Shown: positions 1 to 8,367 of the stretch, one piece after another
Layout: each line of letters begins with the position of its first letter
Position numbering within the stretch: position 1 is the first letter of the stretch
Assembly (NCBI GenBank): GCA_964466055.1
Contig: CAYXLW010000001.1
Location: 1 to 64,000, forward strand
From: CAYXLW01 sp964466055
GTDB lineage: Bacteria; Patescibacteriota; Gracilibacteria; GCA-2401425
DNA: 64,000 nucleotides
Direction: 5' to 3'
The notes under the pieces: generated by a model
What the model was told of the DNA's origin: nothing
Seen by the model: only the letters and a program-made list of their open reading frames with translations
Database searches by the model: none
Position numbers and translations under genes: made by a program

Positions 1-229
1 GGTTAATTGACAACCTTATTATAATACTTCGAAATTATTTTAGCAAGCTAGTATAGATAAAAATCCTTTTAAGAAAGGATTTGCAACACTAAACTATACA
101 AAAGAGAATTTTTTAGATGTAAGAGATGTTAACGTTGATTCACTAATATATCCTGGATATTCAGAAAAAAAAGATAAATTAGGAATTAATAAATCCAAAA
201 TAGTTCTTGCTAGTGACTATTTTTTATCA

Positions 230-874
230 ATGAATCATGGAGAGTTTAGGCAAATGGCAGTTAAGAGCAATCCAAGTATTTATGAAGTTGTTGTCATAAG
301 TAAAATTACTGATGAAGTATTTCTTGAAATAAGAGGTTTATTTATGGGAGACCCAAAAACTATAGGAATGGATTTATTTTTTGCATTAAAATTTGCAGAT
401 TTTAATTTAAAATCTATGAAAAGTGGGAAATATTTATCACGAGAGCCGATAAGAAGACCATTTGTTGCTGTTAATGCTCTTTGTATAGATGAAATAAAAA
501 CAAGAGTTAGAGGAAATTTTGTGGGGGTATTTAAGGGCTTTATTGATAAAGCAAATATAGAACAAGGTAATAAAGAACAAAAAGAGTCTAAAGTTAAAGA
601 AAAGGCAGAAGAATATAATATTAATTATACAGATCTTATAAGTTATGAGGGAGTTCCAGATCTTGAACTTATTAATGAACAACAATCACGAGATTTAGAC
701 ATTTTTATTTTTTCTAGAAATGGTAAAAATCTAAATATTGCTATTGCTGATCATGAAAACAATGAAACAATGGCTATCATAAAAAATCTTGAATCTCAAA
801 ACTTTAATATAAGTTTATATTTAGCCTCAAAGGAATCAATTAATTCAATTCAACAACTCTATAGTTTTCATTAA
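230..874 (+). CDS. Fragment with MshEN-like (type II secretion/pilus ATPase N-terminal) domain
   Basis: The first in-frame ATG is at 230, but the frame stays open back to a stop at 41-43 with no ATG, GTG or TTG. The upstream codons read like protein, so the gene probably begins earlier and is 5'-truncated, frameshifted or uses a rare start. The C-terminal third (about residues 130-214) has the pattern of an MshEN/T2SSE N-terminal domain: a Leu/Ile/Pro-rich entry, then hydrophobic strands around NLNIAIADHENNE and a final SINSIQQLY. No Walker A ATPase follows, so this is not a complete PilB/GspE. The N-terminal part is unrecognised. A separate regulatory protein carrying this domain is possible. 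Function is inferred from pattern only. Confidence 0.45.
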   Translation: MNHGEFRQMAVKSNPSIYEVVVISKITDEVFLEIRGLFMGDPKTIGMDLFFALKFADFNLKSMKSGKYLSREPIRRPFVAVNALCIDEIKTRVRGNFVGVFKGFIDKANIEQGNKEQKESKVKEKAEEYNINYTDLISYEGVPDLELINEQQSRDLDIFIFSRNGKNLNIAIADHENNETMAIIKNLESQNFNISLYLASKESINSIQQLYSFH

Positions 875-925
875 AAATGAGAATTTTGTTAAGTAAATAA
901 CTTTGTAAATAAAGTTGCTGAATTT

Positions 926-2833
926 TTACTCCAATCCCTCTACCATCAACTCATTCATCTTCTTCAAGAAAAAAGAAACATCCTTAACCTCTTCTCCTTC
1001 TGCAAGTAAAGCTTGATTATAAAGAAGCTTAGAATAATCCTCTAGCTTTTTACTCTTAGGAGAATCTTTAAAAACTTTTTTCATCTTCTTCAAAATAGGA
1101 TGATCAACATTAATTTCCAAAGTAGGTTTAACCTTTGGAATGTTTTGATTCATAGAACTCAAAATCTTTTCCATACGAGAAGAAACACCTTGTTCATCCA
1201 TAACCAAACAACAAGGACTATCTACTAAACGCTTAGAAATTTTCACCTCTTTAACATCATCATTTAAAGACATTTTAATTAACTCAATTAAAGAAGAAAA
1301 GTCCTTTGTTTCTTTTTCTATTTTCTTTTTCTCGTCTTCTGTTTCTTCAAACTTAATATCACCCTTAGCAATAGATTTTAAAGATTTTTTATTATATTCA
1401 TAAATAGAAGGAATTATCCATTCATCAATTGGATCAAGCAAAAATAAAACTTCATATCCTTTCTTTTTAAACGCTTCTAGCACAGGTGAATTTTCAACAA
1501 TTTGCCGGCTTTCTCCTGTAATAAAATATATAGCTTCTTGAGATTTTGGCATTCGCTCAAAATATTCTTTTAATGAAACAAATTCTCCATTTTTAGTGCT
1601 AGTAGATTCAAATAGCAATAATTCTTGAAGAGCTTCTCTATTTGTAAAATCCGCATGTAATCCTTCTTTCAAAACTTTTCCAAAAGCCTTATAAAATTCT
1701 AAATATTTTTCAGGTTCTTTTTCTTTTAAGTCGCTCAAAGAGCTCAAAACTTTTTTAGTTATATGACTTTTGATTTTATCGAGTAATGGGTGTTCTTGAA
1801 TATTCTGGCGAGAAATATTTAAAGGTAAATCTGAGCTATCAATAACTCCTTTTACAAACCGTAAATAAGAAGGAAGTAAAGCTTCACAATTATCCATTAT
1901 AAAAACACGTTTTATATACAAATTAACTCCATATTTTGCTTCTGGATTATAAAGATCTGTCATTACCTTTTTAGGTATGTAAAGCAATGACTTAAATTCC
2001 ATAGTTCCTTCTAAATGCTGATGAATATGAAAAAGCGGACTTTCGAAATTGTGAGTAAGATGTTTGTAAAAATCATCATATTCTTCTTCCTTAATTTCAT
2101 TTTTTTTCTTTAACCATAAAGCTTTTTGAGAGTTTAAAGTTTCTTCCTCAATCACTTTTTCCTCCTTTTTATCTTCTCCAATTTTGCTTCTTTCAATATC
2201 CATTACAATTGGATGACTTATAAAATCAGAATGCTTTTTTACAATTTCTTTTATTCTCCATGTATTTAAAAATTCTTTTTCTTCTTCTTTTATATGGAGA
2301 ACAACATCGGTCCCAGAAGTTTCTTTTTCAGCTTCTTCTAAGGTGAAATTGCCTTTTCCTTCACTTATCCATCTATGAGCTTTGTCTTCTCCTGCCTTTC
2401 GAGTAATTACTTCTACTTTGGAAGCAACCATAAATGCTGAATAAAATCCAACTCCAAATTGTCCAATTAATTCTGTTTGTTCAGTATCTTTTGAATTCTT
2501 TATTTTTTCTGTAAATTCTTTAGTCCCAGATTTTGCAATTGTTCCAATATTGGAAATGATCTCATCATGATTCATTCCTATACCATTATCTATTATTGTT
2601 AAAGTATTTTTATCTTTATTTGGAATTATTTTAATTTTGAACTCTCCTCCTGTTTTCTCTAAAAGCTTATCATTTGTAATTGATTCAAACTTAACTTTAT
2701 CAATTGCATCGGAAGAATTTGAAATAAGTTCTCGTAGAAAAATTTCTTTGTGTGAATAAAGTGAATGAATCATTAAATCCAATATCTGGTTTACCTCGGT
2801 TTTAAATTCAATTGTTTCTTTTCCGTTTGTCAT
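926..2833 (-). CDS. htpG: Molecular chaperone HtpG (Hsp90)
   Basis: This is a cytosolic ATP-dependent chaperone of full family length (635 aa). The GHKL ATPase domain is intact: RELISNSSDAID carries the catalytic Glu35 and Asn39, DNGIGM is at about 82-87 and GQFGVGF at about 124-130. The middle domain holds a typical SRQNIQ segment, and a C-terminal dimerisation region follows. The ATG at 2833 gives the expected short N-terminus. The gene stands alone and has a near-perfect CIRCE operator 19 bp upstream of the start, so HrcA repression and heat induction are likely. No Shine-Dalgarno is visible before the start. Confidence 0.97.
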   Translation of the reverse strand: MTNGKETIEFKTEVNQILDLMIHSLYSHKEIFLRELISNSSDAIDKVKFESITNDKLLEKTGGEFKIKIIPNKDKNTLTIIDNGIGMNHDEIISNIGTIAKSGTKEFTEKIKNSKDTEQTELIGQFGVGFYSAFMVASKVEVITRKAGEDKAHRWISEGKGNFTLEEAEKETSGTDVVLHIKEEEKEFLNTWRIKEIVKKHSDFISHPIVMDIERSKIGEDKKEEKVIEEETLNSQKALWLKKKNEIKEEEYDDFYKHLTHNFESPLFHIHQHLEGTMEFKSLLYIPKKVMTDLYNPEAKYGVNLYIKRVFIMDNCEALLPSYLRFVKGVIDSSDLPLNISRQNIQEHPLLDKIKSHITKKVLSSLSDLKEKEPEKYLEFYKAFGKVLKEGLHADFTNREALQELLLFESTSTKNGEFVSLKEYFERMPKSQEAIYFITGESRQIVENSPVLEAFKKKGYEVLFLLDPIDEWIIPSIYEYNKKSLKSIAKGDIKFEETEDEKKKIEKETKDFSSLIELIKMSLNDDVKEVKISKRLVDSPCCLVMDEQGVSSRMEKILSSMNQNIPKVKPTLEINVDHPILKKMKKVFKDSPKSKKLEDYSKLLYNQALLAEGEEVKDVSFFLKKMNELMVEGLE

Positions 2834-2851
2834 GATTTTCTGAATTAAAAA

Positions 2852-2878
2852 TTAGCACTCATCATTTTAGAGTGCTAG
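2852..2878 (-). promoter_or_regulatory. CIRCE operator (HrcA-binding site) upstream of htpG
   Basis: TTAGCACTC, a 9-base spacer and GAGTGCTAG form the classic CIRCE inverted repeat; only the last base differs from the consensus GAGTGCTAA. It lies in the htpG leader, the usual position for HrcA repression. Confidence 0.93.
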
Positions 2879-2916
2879 AAAGATTAAATCAAGATTAATA
2901 AAAAGGTAATCCAAAT

Positions 2917-2944
2917 TTGCTTAAAAGACTAAAGGACGTATAAT
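2917..2944 (+). promoter_or_regulatory. Sigma70-type promoter of nadB
   Basis: TTGCTT (2917-2922), a 16-bp spacer and a perfect TATAAT (2939-2944). The predicted transcript starts near 2951, about 23 nt before the nadB ATG. Confidence 0.7.
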
Positions 2945-2973
2945 CAACCTACTAAAAATTTTCAAAATAAATT

Positions 2974-4308
2974 ATGGTAAATGATGTAATCATTGTCGGA
3001 GGTGGCATTGCAGGATTAACTGCTGCTTATTTTTTGAGTAAAAAATATAATGTTACAGTAATAAATGAGTCTTCCATAAAAATAAAAACATCATCAACTC
3101 AAATGGCACAAGGAGGTATTGCTGCTACACAGAATTGGGAATCTCATATCAAAGACACTTTAAGTGCTGGAGGATATAAAAATAATAAAAAAATTGTTGA
3201 AATTTTTTGTAAAGAAGCATGGGGAGCTGTTGAATTTTTAAAAAATGAAATTGAAGTTCCTTTCAAAAAAACCCCTGTACTTGAAGGTGCACATAGTGAA
3301 AACAGGGTTTGGACTACTGGAGACAATACAGGCGATATTATTTATAAGCATTTAAAAGAAAAGTGTAAAAATCGAAAGAATATTTCTAGGATTAATGGAA
3401 GAGCTTTATCTATTTTAAAAAATAAAGAAAATGAAGTATGTGGAGTTTTATATGAAAGCAATGGAGATAAAAAAGACTTATTTTCTTCATATGTTATTAT
3501 TTCCACTGGAGGGATAGGTGGGCTTTTCGAATATTCCACAAACCCAGAAAACCTAAAAGGTGATGGAATTTTAATGGCTTATGATGCAAATGCAAAAATC
3601 GAAGATTTAGATAATATACAATTTCATCCTACAGGACTTAAAAGTAATGATTTCCCTGTTTTTCTTTTAAGTGAAGCACTTCGTGGAGAAGGAGCTTTAA
3701 TTAGAAATGAAAAAGGAGAAAGATTTTTAAATCATCTCCCACAAAAGGAACTTTCAGCAAGAAATATAGTAGTAAAGGAAATGCTAAAACAAAAAGAATG
3801 TTTTTTAGATTTAAAAGATAAGTCAAAAAAGTTCTGGGAAGGGCATTTTCCTAATATTTGTAAAAAGCTTACTGAAAAGAATTTTGATATTGAAAAAAAT
3901 TTGATTCCAATAATTCCAACTGAGCATTTTTTATGCGGAGGAATTAAAACTAATGAATTTGGAGAGACAACTGTGAAAAATCTCTTCGCCATAGGCGAAT
4001 GTGCTAGTACAGGATTACATGGTATAAATAGACTAGCATCAAATTCACTTTCAGAGGCAGTTGTATTTGCGAAAAGATGTTCAGAAAAGATATGTAATTT
4101 TCCTAAAATAAAATCACAATTAGTTAAAGATTATAAAATTTGTACTAAAATAATTAAAAGAGCTGATTTAAAAACTTTAAAAAAAATACGGACTTGTATG
4201 CAAGAAAACTTAAAACCTGAAAGTAAAAATAAAAAAGAACTAAAATTTTGTTTAGAAAAAATTAAAGATTGTTTTGAAAAGAAAATAGCACTTTTATTCT
4301 GTTTATAG
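2974..4308 (+). CDS. nadB: L-aspartate oxidase (NadB)
   Basis: This FAD-dependent flavoprotein oxidises L-aspartate to iminoaspartate, the first step of de novo NAD synthesis. The N-terminal dinucleotide-binding motif is GGGIAG (residues 9-14). Further family signatures are TQMAQGGIAA, IQFHPTGL, LLSEALRGEGA, ELSARNIV (with the catalytic Arg) and HFLCGGIKTNEFGETTVKNL leading into GECASTGLHGINRLASNSL. At 444 aa it is shorter than the usual ~500-540, because the C-terminal helical domain is trimmed. Fumarate reductase flavoproteins are related, but the GLHGINRLASNSL block favours NadB. nadA and nadC are not in this window. It has its own promoter and a leader of about 23 nt without a Shine-Dalgarno. 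Confidence 0.92.
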   Translation: MVNDVIIVGGGIAGLTAAYFLSKKYNVTVINESSIKIKTSSTQMAQGGIAATQNWESHIKDTLSAGGYKNNKKIVEIFCKEAWGAVEFLKNEIEVPFKKTPVLEGAHSENRVWTTGDNTGDIIYKHLKEKCKNRKNISRINGRALSILKNKENEVCGVLYESNGDKKDLFSSYVIISTGGIGGLFEYSTNPENLKGDGILMAYDANAKIEDLDNIQFHPTGLKSNDFPVFLLSEALRGEGALIRNEKGERFLNHLPQKELSARNIVVKEMLKQKECFLDLKDKSKKFWEGHFPNICKKLTEKNFDIEKNLIPIIPTEHFLCGGIKTNEFGETTVKNLFAIGECASTGLHGINRLASNSLSEAVVFAKRCSEKICNFPKIKSQLVKDYKICTKIIKRADLKTLKKIRTCMQENLKPESKNKKELKFCLEKIKDCFEKKIALLFCL

Positions 4309-4344
4309 GGCTTAAATCATGACCTATCTAAGAAAACATCTTTC

Positions 4345-4373
4345 TTGTTAAATTCCTTTTAAATATATAAAAT
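4345..4373 (+). promoter_or_regulatory. Promoter of the relA/spoT-rlmE operon
   Basis: TTGTTA (4345-4350), a 17-bp spacer and TAAAAT (4368-4373). The expected transcription start is near 4380, giving a leader of about 19 nt before the ATG at 4399. Confidence 0.6.
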
Positions 4374-4398
4374 ATTTTTACATTAGCAGTTTTTGATA

Positions 4399-6546
4399 AT
4401 GATTTCTGTTGAAAATTTTTACAGGCGAATATATGAAAAATATCCAGAAATTGATATAAACAACATCAAAAAAGCTTATGAATTTGCAGAAAAGGCACAT
4501 GAAGGACAAACACGTATTTCCTCAGGAAATCCATATATTATTCATCCTTTGAGTGTTGCAATTCTTCTTACTCAAATCAATTGTGATGAAGCAATGATAA
4601 TAGGAGCTTTGTTACATGATACAGTTGAAGATACTGATATTGATATTGAGAAGATTGAAAATGAATTTGGTGAAACAATAGCAAATATTGTTACAGGGTT
4701 AACAAAAATCTCAAAAGTAGAAGCAATTGGATTAGATCGTCAAGTTGGATCTATAAGAAAAATGTTTTTGGCTATGTCAAAAGATATTAGAGTTATATAT
4801 ATAAAATTGGCAGATCGTCTTCATAATATCCAGAGTATTAACACATTTCCGTTAGAGAAAAGAAAAAGAATTTCACAAGAAACACTTTCTATATATGCTC
4901 CAATTGCGACAAGGCTTGGTGCTTACTTTTTTAAAAATCCACTAGAAGAAATTAGCTTTAAAATATTATATCCTGAAGAATATATAAAAATTAGTAAGGC
5001 ATTAGAATCCCATAATAAAAAACACGAAAAAGTAACGGAAGCAGCAAAGGTAAGAATGCAAGATATATTACAGATTGAAAAAATACCAGTTATTTCAATT
5101 TCTTATAGAATAAAACAAAAATATTCCATTTTTAAAAAAATGCAAAGAATAAAAGAAAATAATATCGAAAATATCTATGATATTTTTGCTATTCGGATAA
5201 TAACTAATTCTATAGAAAATTGTTATAAAATACTTGGTATAATACACAAATATTGGACTCCGTTACCAAACAGAATAAAAGACTATATAGCTGTTCCTAA
5301 GTATAATGGATATAAGAGTTTGCATACTACTATACTTGGGCTTGGCAAGTTAGGCAGTGCATTTAAGCCTGTTGAAATTCAAATAAGAACACAGGAAATG
5401 CATGATGAAGCAGAAAAAGGAACTGCTGCACACTGGCAATATAAAACTGAAAAAGAAGAAAAGGGAAAATGGATTAAATCATTAGTTTCTATTGCTCAAG
5501 AAATTGAGCATTCTAATGATGAATTTTTACAAAGTATTACAGATGATACATTTTATAGAAGAATATTTGTACTAACTCCAAACGGAGAAGTTAAAGATCT
5601 TCCTGTAGAATCAACTCCAATTGATTTTGCTTATTCTATACATTCAGACATAGGGAATCATATCTCAGTGGCAAAAGTTAATGGGAAAATATCACCTCTA
5701 GATTCTGCTTTGCAAAATGGAGATGTAATTGAAATAAAGACTAATAAAAATAGAGAGCCTAATCCTGCGTGGATTACAATAGTAAAAACTAACCAAGCTA
5801 AAAGCTCCATCAAATCGTGGCTTAGAAACCAATCAACAGATAACCTTTTAAAACTTGGGCGAATTGAGTTTAATAATTTGCTTAGTAAAATTGATAAAGA
5901 AAAGCTTGATGCGAACTATTCTATTTTAAAAGAATATAAAGGATCAAATCTTTCATTGAAAGATAGAGAAAGCATAATAGCTCAGGTTGGAGAGGGGAAA
6001 CAAAAGGCCTCTGATATTATCAAGAATATTTTTTATAAAGAAAAAATACAGAAAAAAGATGATACAAAAAAATCTTCATCTTTATTTTTAGATGAAGATA
6101 ATGAAAAAGTTTTAGTATTAGGAGATAAGTTATTTAAAACTAAAAAAGCTGCTTGCTGTAATCCTACAACAAAAGATAAAATAACTGGATTTATTACACG
6201 AGGAGGATATGTTTCGATACATAAAATAGATTGCGCTTTTGTAAAAAATAATAATAACGAAGAAAGATTTGCAGAATGTCATTGGGAAAATGAAGATGTT
6301 CCATTTGAGGTAGAGTTTAATATTCTAGCAAAAAACATTGTAGGAGTAGCTGCTCAAATTTTTTCTTTTTTTGCTAAAAACAATATGAATATATTAACAA
6401 TGAATATTGAAACAAATAAAGCTACTAATAGAACAAAAAACAAAATATTAATAGAATCGAATAATTTAGATAAACTTAGCTGGGTTCTTGACTCCCTAAA
6501 TCGCATGGAGTGTGTTATAAAAGCTGATTATATTGTAAAAAATTAG
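4399..6546 (+). CDS. spoT: Bifunctional (p)ppGpp synthetase/hydrolase (RelA/SpoT)
   Basis: This is the stringent-response enzyme that makes and degrades (p)ppGpp. A TTG codon two codons upstream (4393) also opens the frame, but the ATG at 4399 gives the normal N-terminus (715 aa). The HD hydrolase site is complete (His49, His73-Asp74, Glu77-Asp78, and the DRLHN block at 139-143). The synthetase domain has RIKQKYSIFKKM, YDIFAIRII, YKSLHTT and EIQIRTQEMHDEAEKGTAAHW. TGS (about residues 390-450), a Cys-containing zinc-finger/helical region and a C-terminal ACT domain follow. Both activities should therefore be intact. rlmE starts 2 nt after the stop, so the two genes form an operon. Confidence 0.95.
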   Translation: MISVENFYRRIYEKYPEIDINNIKKAYEFAEKAHEGQTRISSGNPYIIHPLSVAILLTQINCDEAMIIGALLHDTVEDTDIDIEKIENEFGETIANIVTGLTKISKVEAIGLDRQVGSIRKMFLAMSKDIRVIYIKLADRLHNIQSINTFPLEKRKRISQETLSIYAPIATRLGAYFFKNPLEEISFKILYPEEYIKISKALESHNKKHEKVTEAAKVRMQDILQIEKIPVISISYRIKQKYSIFKKMQRIKENNIENIYDIFAIRIITNSIENCYKILGIIHKYWTPLPNRIKDYIAVPKYNGYKSLHTTILGLGKLGSAFKPVEIQIRTQEMHDEAEKGTAAHWQYKTEKEEKGKWIKSLVSIAQEIEHSNDEFLQSITDDTFYRRIFVLTPNGEVKDLPVESTPIDFAYSIHSDIGNHISVAKVNGKISPLDSALQNGDVIEIKTNKNREPNPAWITIVKTNQAKSSIKSWLRNQSTDNLLKLGRIEFNNLLSKIDKEKLDANYSILKEYKGSNLSLKDRESIIAQVGEGKQKASDIIKNIFYKEKIQKKDDTKKSSSLFLDEDNEKVLVLGDKLFKTKKAACCNPTTKDKITGFITRGGYVSIHKIDCAFVKNNNNEERFAECHWENEDVPFEVEFNILAKNIVGVAAQIFSFFAKNNMNILTMNIETNKATNRTKNKILIESNNLDKLSWVLDSLNRMECVIKADYIVKN

Positions 6547-6548
6547 AA

Positions 6549-7130
6549 ATGACACAGAGATATAATCCACAGGATATTTATTTTAAAAAAGCACAAAAAG
6601 AAGGTTATCGTGCAAGAAGTGTTTATAAGTTAAAAGAAATTGATGAGAAATTTAGAATTTTTAAAAGAGGACAAAAAGTTTTAGATTTAGGATGTGCTCC
6701 AGGGTCATGGACACAATATTTAGTTGAAAAAACAGGGGGAGAAGTTATTGGAGTTGATATACAAGAGGTAGAGATAATTCAAGGTGCGGATACATTTATT
6801 TGTGATATTTTTTCTGGTAATCTTGATATTCTATTTAAAAATAAAGGACTTTCAAAATTTGATGTAATTGTATCTGACATGGCGCCAAAAACTACAGGAG
6901 TATCAGATGTTGATCAGTATGCTTCTGTTGAACTAAACATTGAAGCACTTCAGGTTGTTAATAAATATTTAAAGCCAAATGGATGGGCTGTTTTTAAAAT
7001 TTTTAGAGGTGAAGATTTTAATGATTTTTGGTCTGAAGCAAAAAAAATATTCCCAGACATGAAAACATTTAAACCCAAAGCTTGTAGGGACAGAAGCTTT
7101 GAAGTTTATTGTATAGGGAAAAGAAAATAA
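6549..7130 (+). CDS. rlmE: 23S rRNA (uridine-2'-O) methyltransferase RlmE/FtsJ
   Basis: This SAM-dependent methyltransferase modifies a uridine in the 23S rRNA A-loop. The 193-aa length is typical. The SAM-binding motif is VLDLGCAPGSWTQYL. The K-D-K-E catalytic tetrad is visible as Lys in RSVYKLKEID, Asp in SDMAPKTTG, Lys in FKIFRGED and Glu in RSFEVYCIG. The gene starts 2 nt after the relA/spoT stop, so it should be cotranscribed and perhaps translationally coupled. The transcript probably ends at the hairpin at 7150-7178. Confidence 0.95.
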   Translation: MTQRYNPQDIYFKKAQKEGYRARSVYKLKEIDEKFRIFKRGQKVLDLGCAPGSWTQYLVEKTGGEVIGVDIQEVEIIQGADTFICDIFSGNLDILFKNKGLSKFDVIVSDMAPKTTGVSDVDQYASVELNIEALQVVNKYLKPNGWAVFKIFRGEDFNDFWSEAKKIFPDMKTFKPKACRDRSFEVYCIGKRK

Positions 7131-7149
7131 TAATACATGTAAATTTCAG

Positions 7150-7185
7150 TGTAGAGACTTAAAATTTACGTCTCTACAGTTTTTA
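7150..7185. terminator. Hairpin terminator; GTAGAGAC-family palindrome
   Basis: TGTAGAGAC (7150-7158) and GTCTCTACA (7170-7178) enclose an 11-nt loop, followed by GTTTTT. It sits between convergent rlmE and tpiA and may serve both. Its arms are shared with the palindromes at 24455-24482 and 56944-56972. Confidence 0.65.
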
Positions 7186-7187
7186 AA

Positions 7188-7832
7188 TTATTTTGCTCCA
7201 TCTGCTAAATCTCTAAGAACTTTTTTGGGATCACTTGCTTTTGTTATGCCACTAGCAAGAAGTACCCCTGAAGCTCCTAGCTTTTTTGCTATACGAACAT
7301 CTTCTGCATTTTTTATTCCAGCACCAATTATAACTTTTCCCTTTCCAATTCTTTTAACTGCATCTCTAATTATTTCTGGATTTGCAGTAGATACTGAAAC
7401 ATTCCCACCAATAAGTTCTGGTGGCTCAATTGCAATAAAGTCTGGATTTAGCTTTGCAAGCTCAACTCCTTCATCAACTGTTTCTGCACAAATTATAACT
7501 TTTAATCCAAATTCTTTTGATTTTTTCACAGCTGCCTCAAGTTCATTTAAACGATATTCAGAATGATTTAAAATAGTTCCGGTAGCTCCAATTTTTTTTA
7601 TTAACTCAGGAGGAACTTTTCCCGTAAAAGATCCAAATCCTGCGGCATCAACATGTTGAGCAAATACAGTTAAATTTGGACATTTATCACATACTTTTTC
7701 AATATCAATAATCGATGGGGCAACACAAAAAGTAACTCCCTCTTCTTTAATTTCTTCATGCATTTTAGCTAATTTTAATGCATTTTCCCCCAAAGCAGTT
7801 TCATATGTTTTAAAGTTTGTAATTATTAGCAT
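7188..7832 (-). CDS. tpiA: Triosephosphate isomerase, archaeal-type
   Basis: This enzyme interconverts dihydroxyacetone phosphate and glyceraldehyde 3-phosphate in glycolysis. At 214 aa it belongs to the short archaeal-type TIM group rather than the ~250-aa bacterial form. It has NFKTY (Asn6, Lys8), FAQHVDA, GSFTGKVPPELIKKIG, LNHSEYR with catalytic His90, and AIEPPELIGG with catalytic Glu136. GAGIKNAEDV and GVLLASGITKASDP bind phosphate. The gene is separate from other glycolytic genes. The only plausible ATG gives the canonical N-terminus. Confidence 0.93.
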   Translation of the reverse strand: MLIITNFKTYETALGENALKLAKMHEEIKEEGVTFCVAPSIIDIEKVCDKCPNLTVFAQHVDAAGFGSFTGKVPPELIKKIGATGTILNHSEYRLNELEAAVKKSKEFGLKVIICAETVDEGVELAKLNPDFIAIEPPELIGGNVSVSTANPEIIRDAVKRIGKGKVIIGAGIKNAEDVRIAKKLGASGVLLASGITKASDPKKVLRDLADGAK

Positions 7833-7906
7833 ATTTAAAAAGGTTTAATTTCTACAATTTGATGATAGATAAAAAGATAGGATTTTACAATTTTAATCTT
7901 TTTGTT

Positions 7907-7926
7907 ATTCCTGCGAAGGCAGGAAT
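7907..7926. repeat. REP-like palindrome (VIPAKAGIQ type)
   Basis: ATTCCTGC-gaag-GCAGGAAT is a perfect 8-bp-arm palindrome. In one frame the surrounding DNA encodes VIPAKAGIQ, a signature of short palindromic repeats scattered through many bacterial genomes. It lies in the noncoding gap between tpiA and the Smr gene. Only one copy was seen here. Confidence 0.6.
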
Positions 7927-8037
7927 CCAGTTTTTAGTAATAAATGACTTTATAACATTGATTTCTGGTCTTGCTCAAAATCTTTTTGAATACAATGTTT
8001 CGAAAGATTCTCAACAAGCGGAAATGACTATTATTTT

Positions 8038-8358
8038 TTATAACTTTACAATAACAGCTCCGATATTTGGTCCTGTAAAGTGTGTTTCAAAATCAAAATC
8101 TTTTATTTTTTTGGAAGCTTTTAATGACTGAAGAGCTCGAAGAACTATAGGTTTAATTACAGGTCCATTTTTGGATCTATTTCCTTTGCCTGTTATTAAT
8201 CTAATAATTGTTTTTCCAGATTTTTTAAATTCTTCAATTTGGTTATTAGTAATATCAACTATTTCATCTTCCTTTAAAAAAGGATCTAATCCATGATAAT
8301 CAAATTCTGCTTGTGGTTCATTTAAGTGCGCATACTTATTTTTTTTATTATATTTCAT
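8038..8358 (-). CDS. Small Smr-domain protein
   Basis: This 106-aa protein consists of a single Smr domain, the family found at the C-terminus of MutS2 and alone as a small nuclease or nucleic-acid-binding protein. Visible signatures are FDYHGL near residue 18, LITGKGNRSKNGPVIKP (the LxTGxG motif) and the closing GAVIVKL. There is no MutS2 ATPase part, so this is the stand-alone type. A role in RNA or DNA cleavage is known for the family, but the substrate here cannot be read from the sequence. It lies 9 bp downstream of the transporter gene and is probably cotranscribed with it. Confidence 0.85.
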   Translation of the reverse strand: MKYNKKNKYAHLNEPQAEFDYHGLDPFLKEDEIVDITNNQIEEFKKSGKTIIRLITGKGNRSKNGPVIKPIVLRALQSLKASKKIKDFDFETHFTGPNIGAVIVKL

Positions 8359-8367
8359 AAAGTTAAT

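Noticed and set aside
7..25. TTGACA and TATAAT close together at the window start
   Set aside because: Only 7 bp separate the boxes, far from the 16-18 bp needed, so they do not form one promoter.
7859..8131. 90-aa open frame containing VIPAKAGIQ
   Set aside because: It is created by a REP-like palindrome and overlaps the Smr gene on the other strand.
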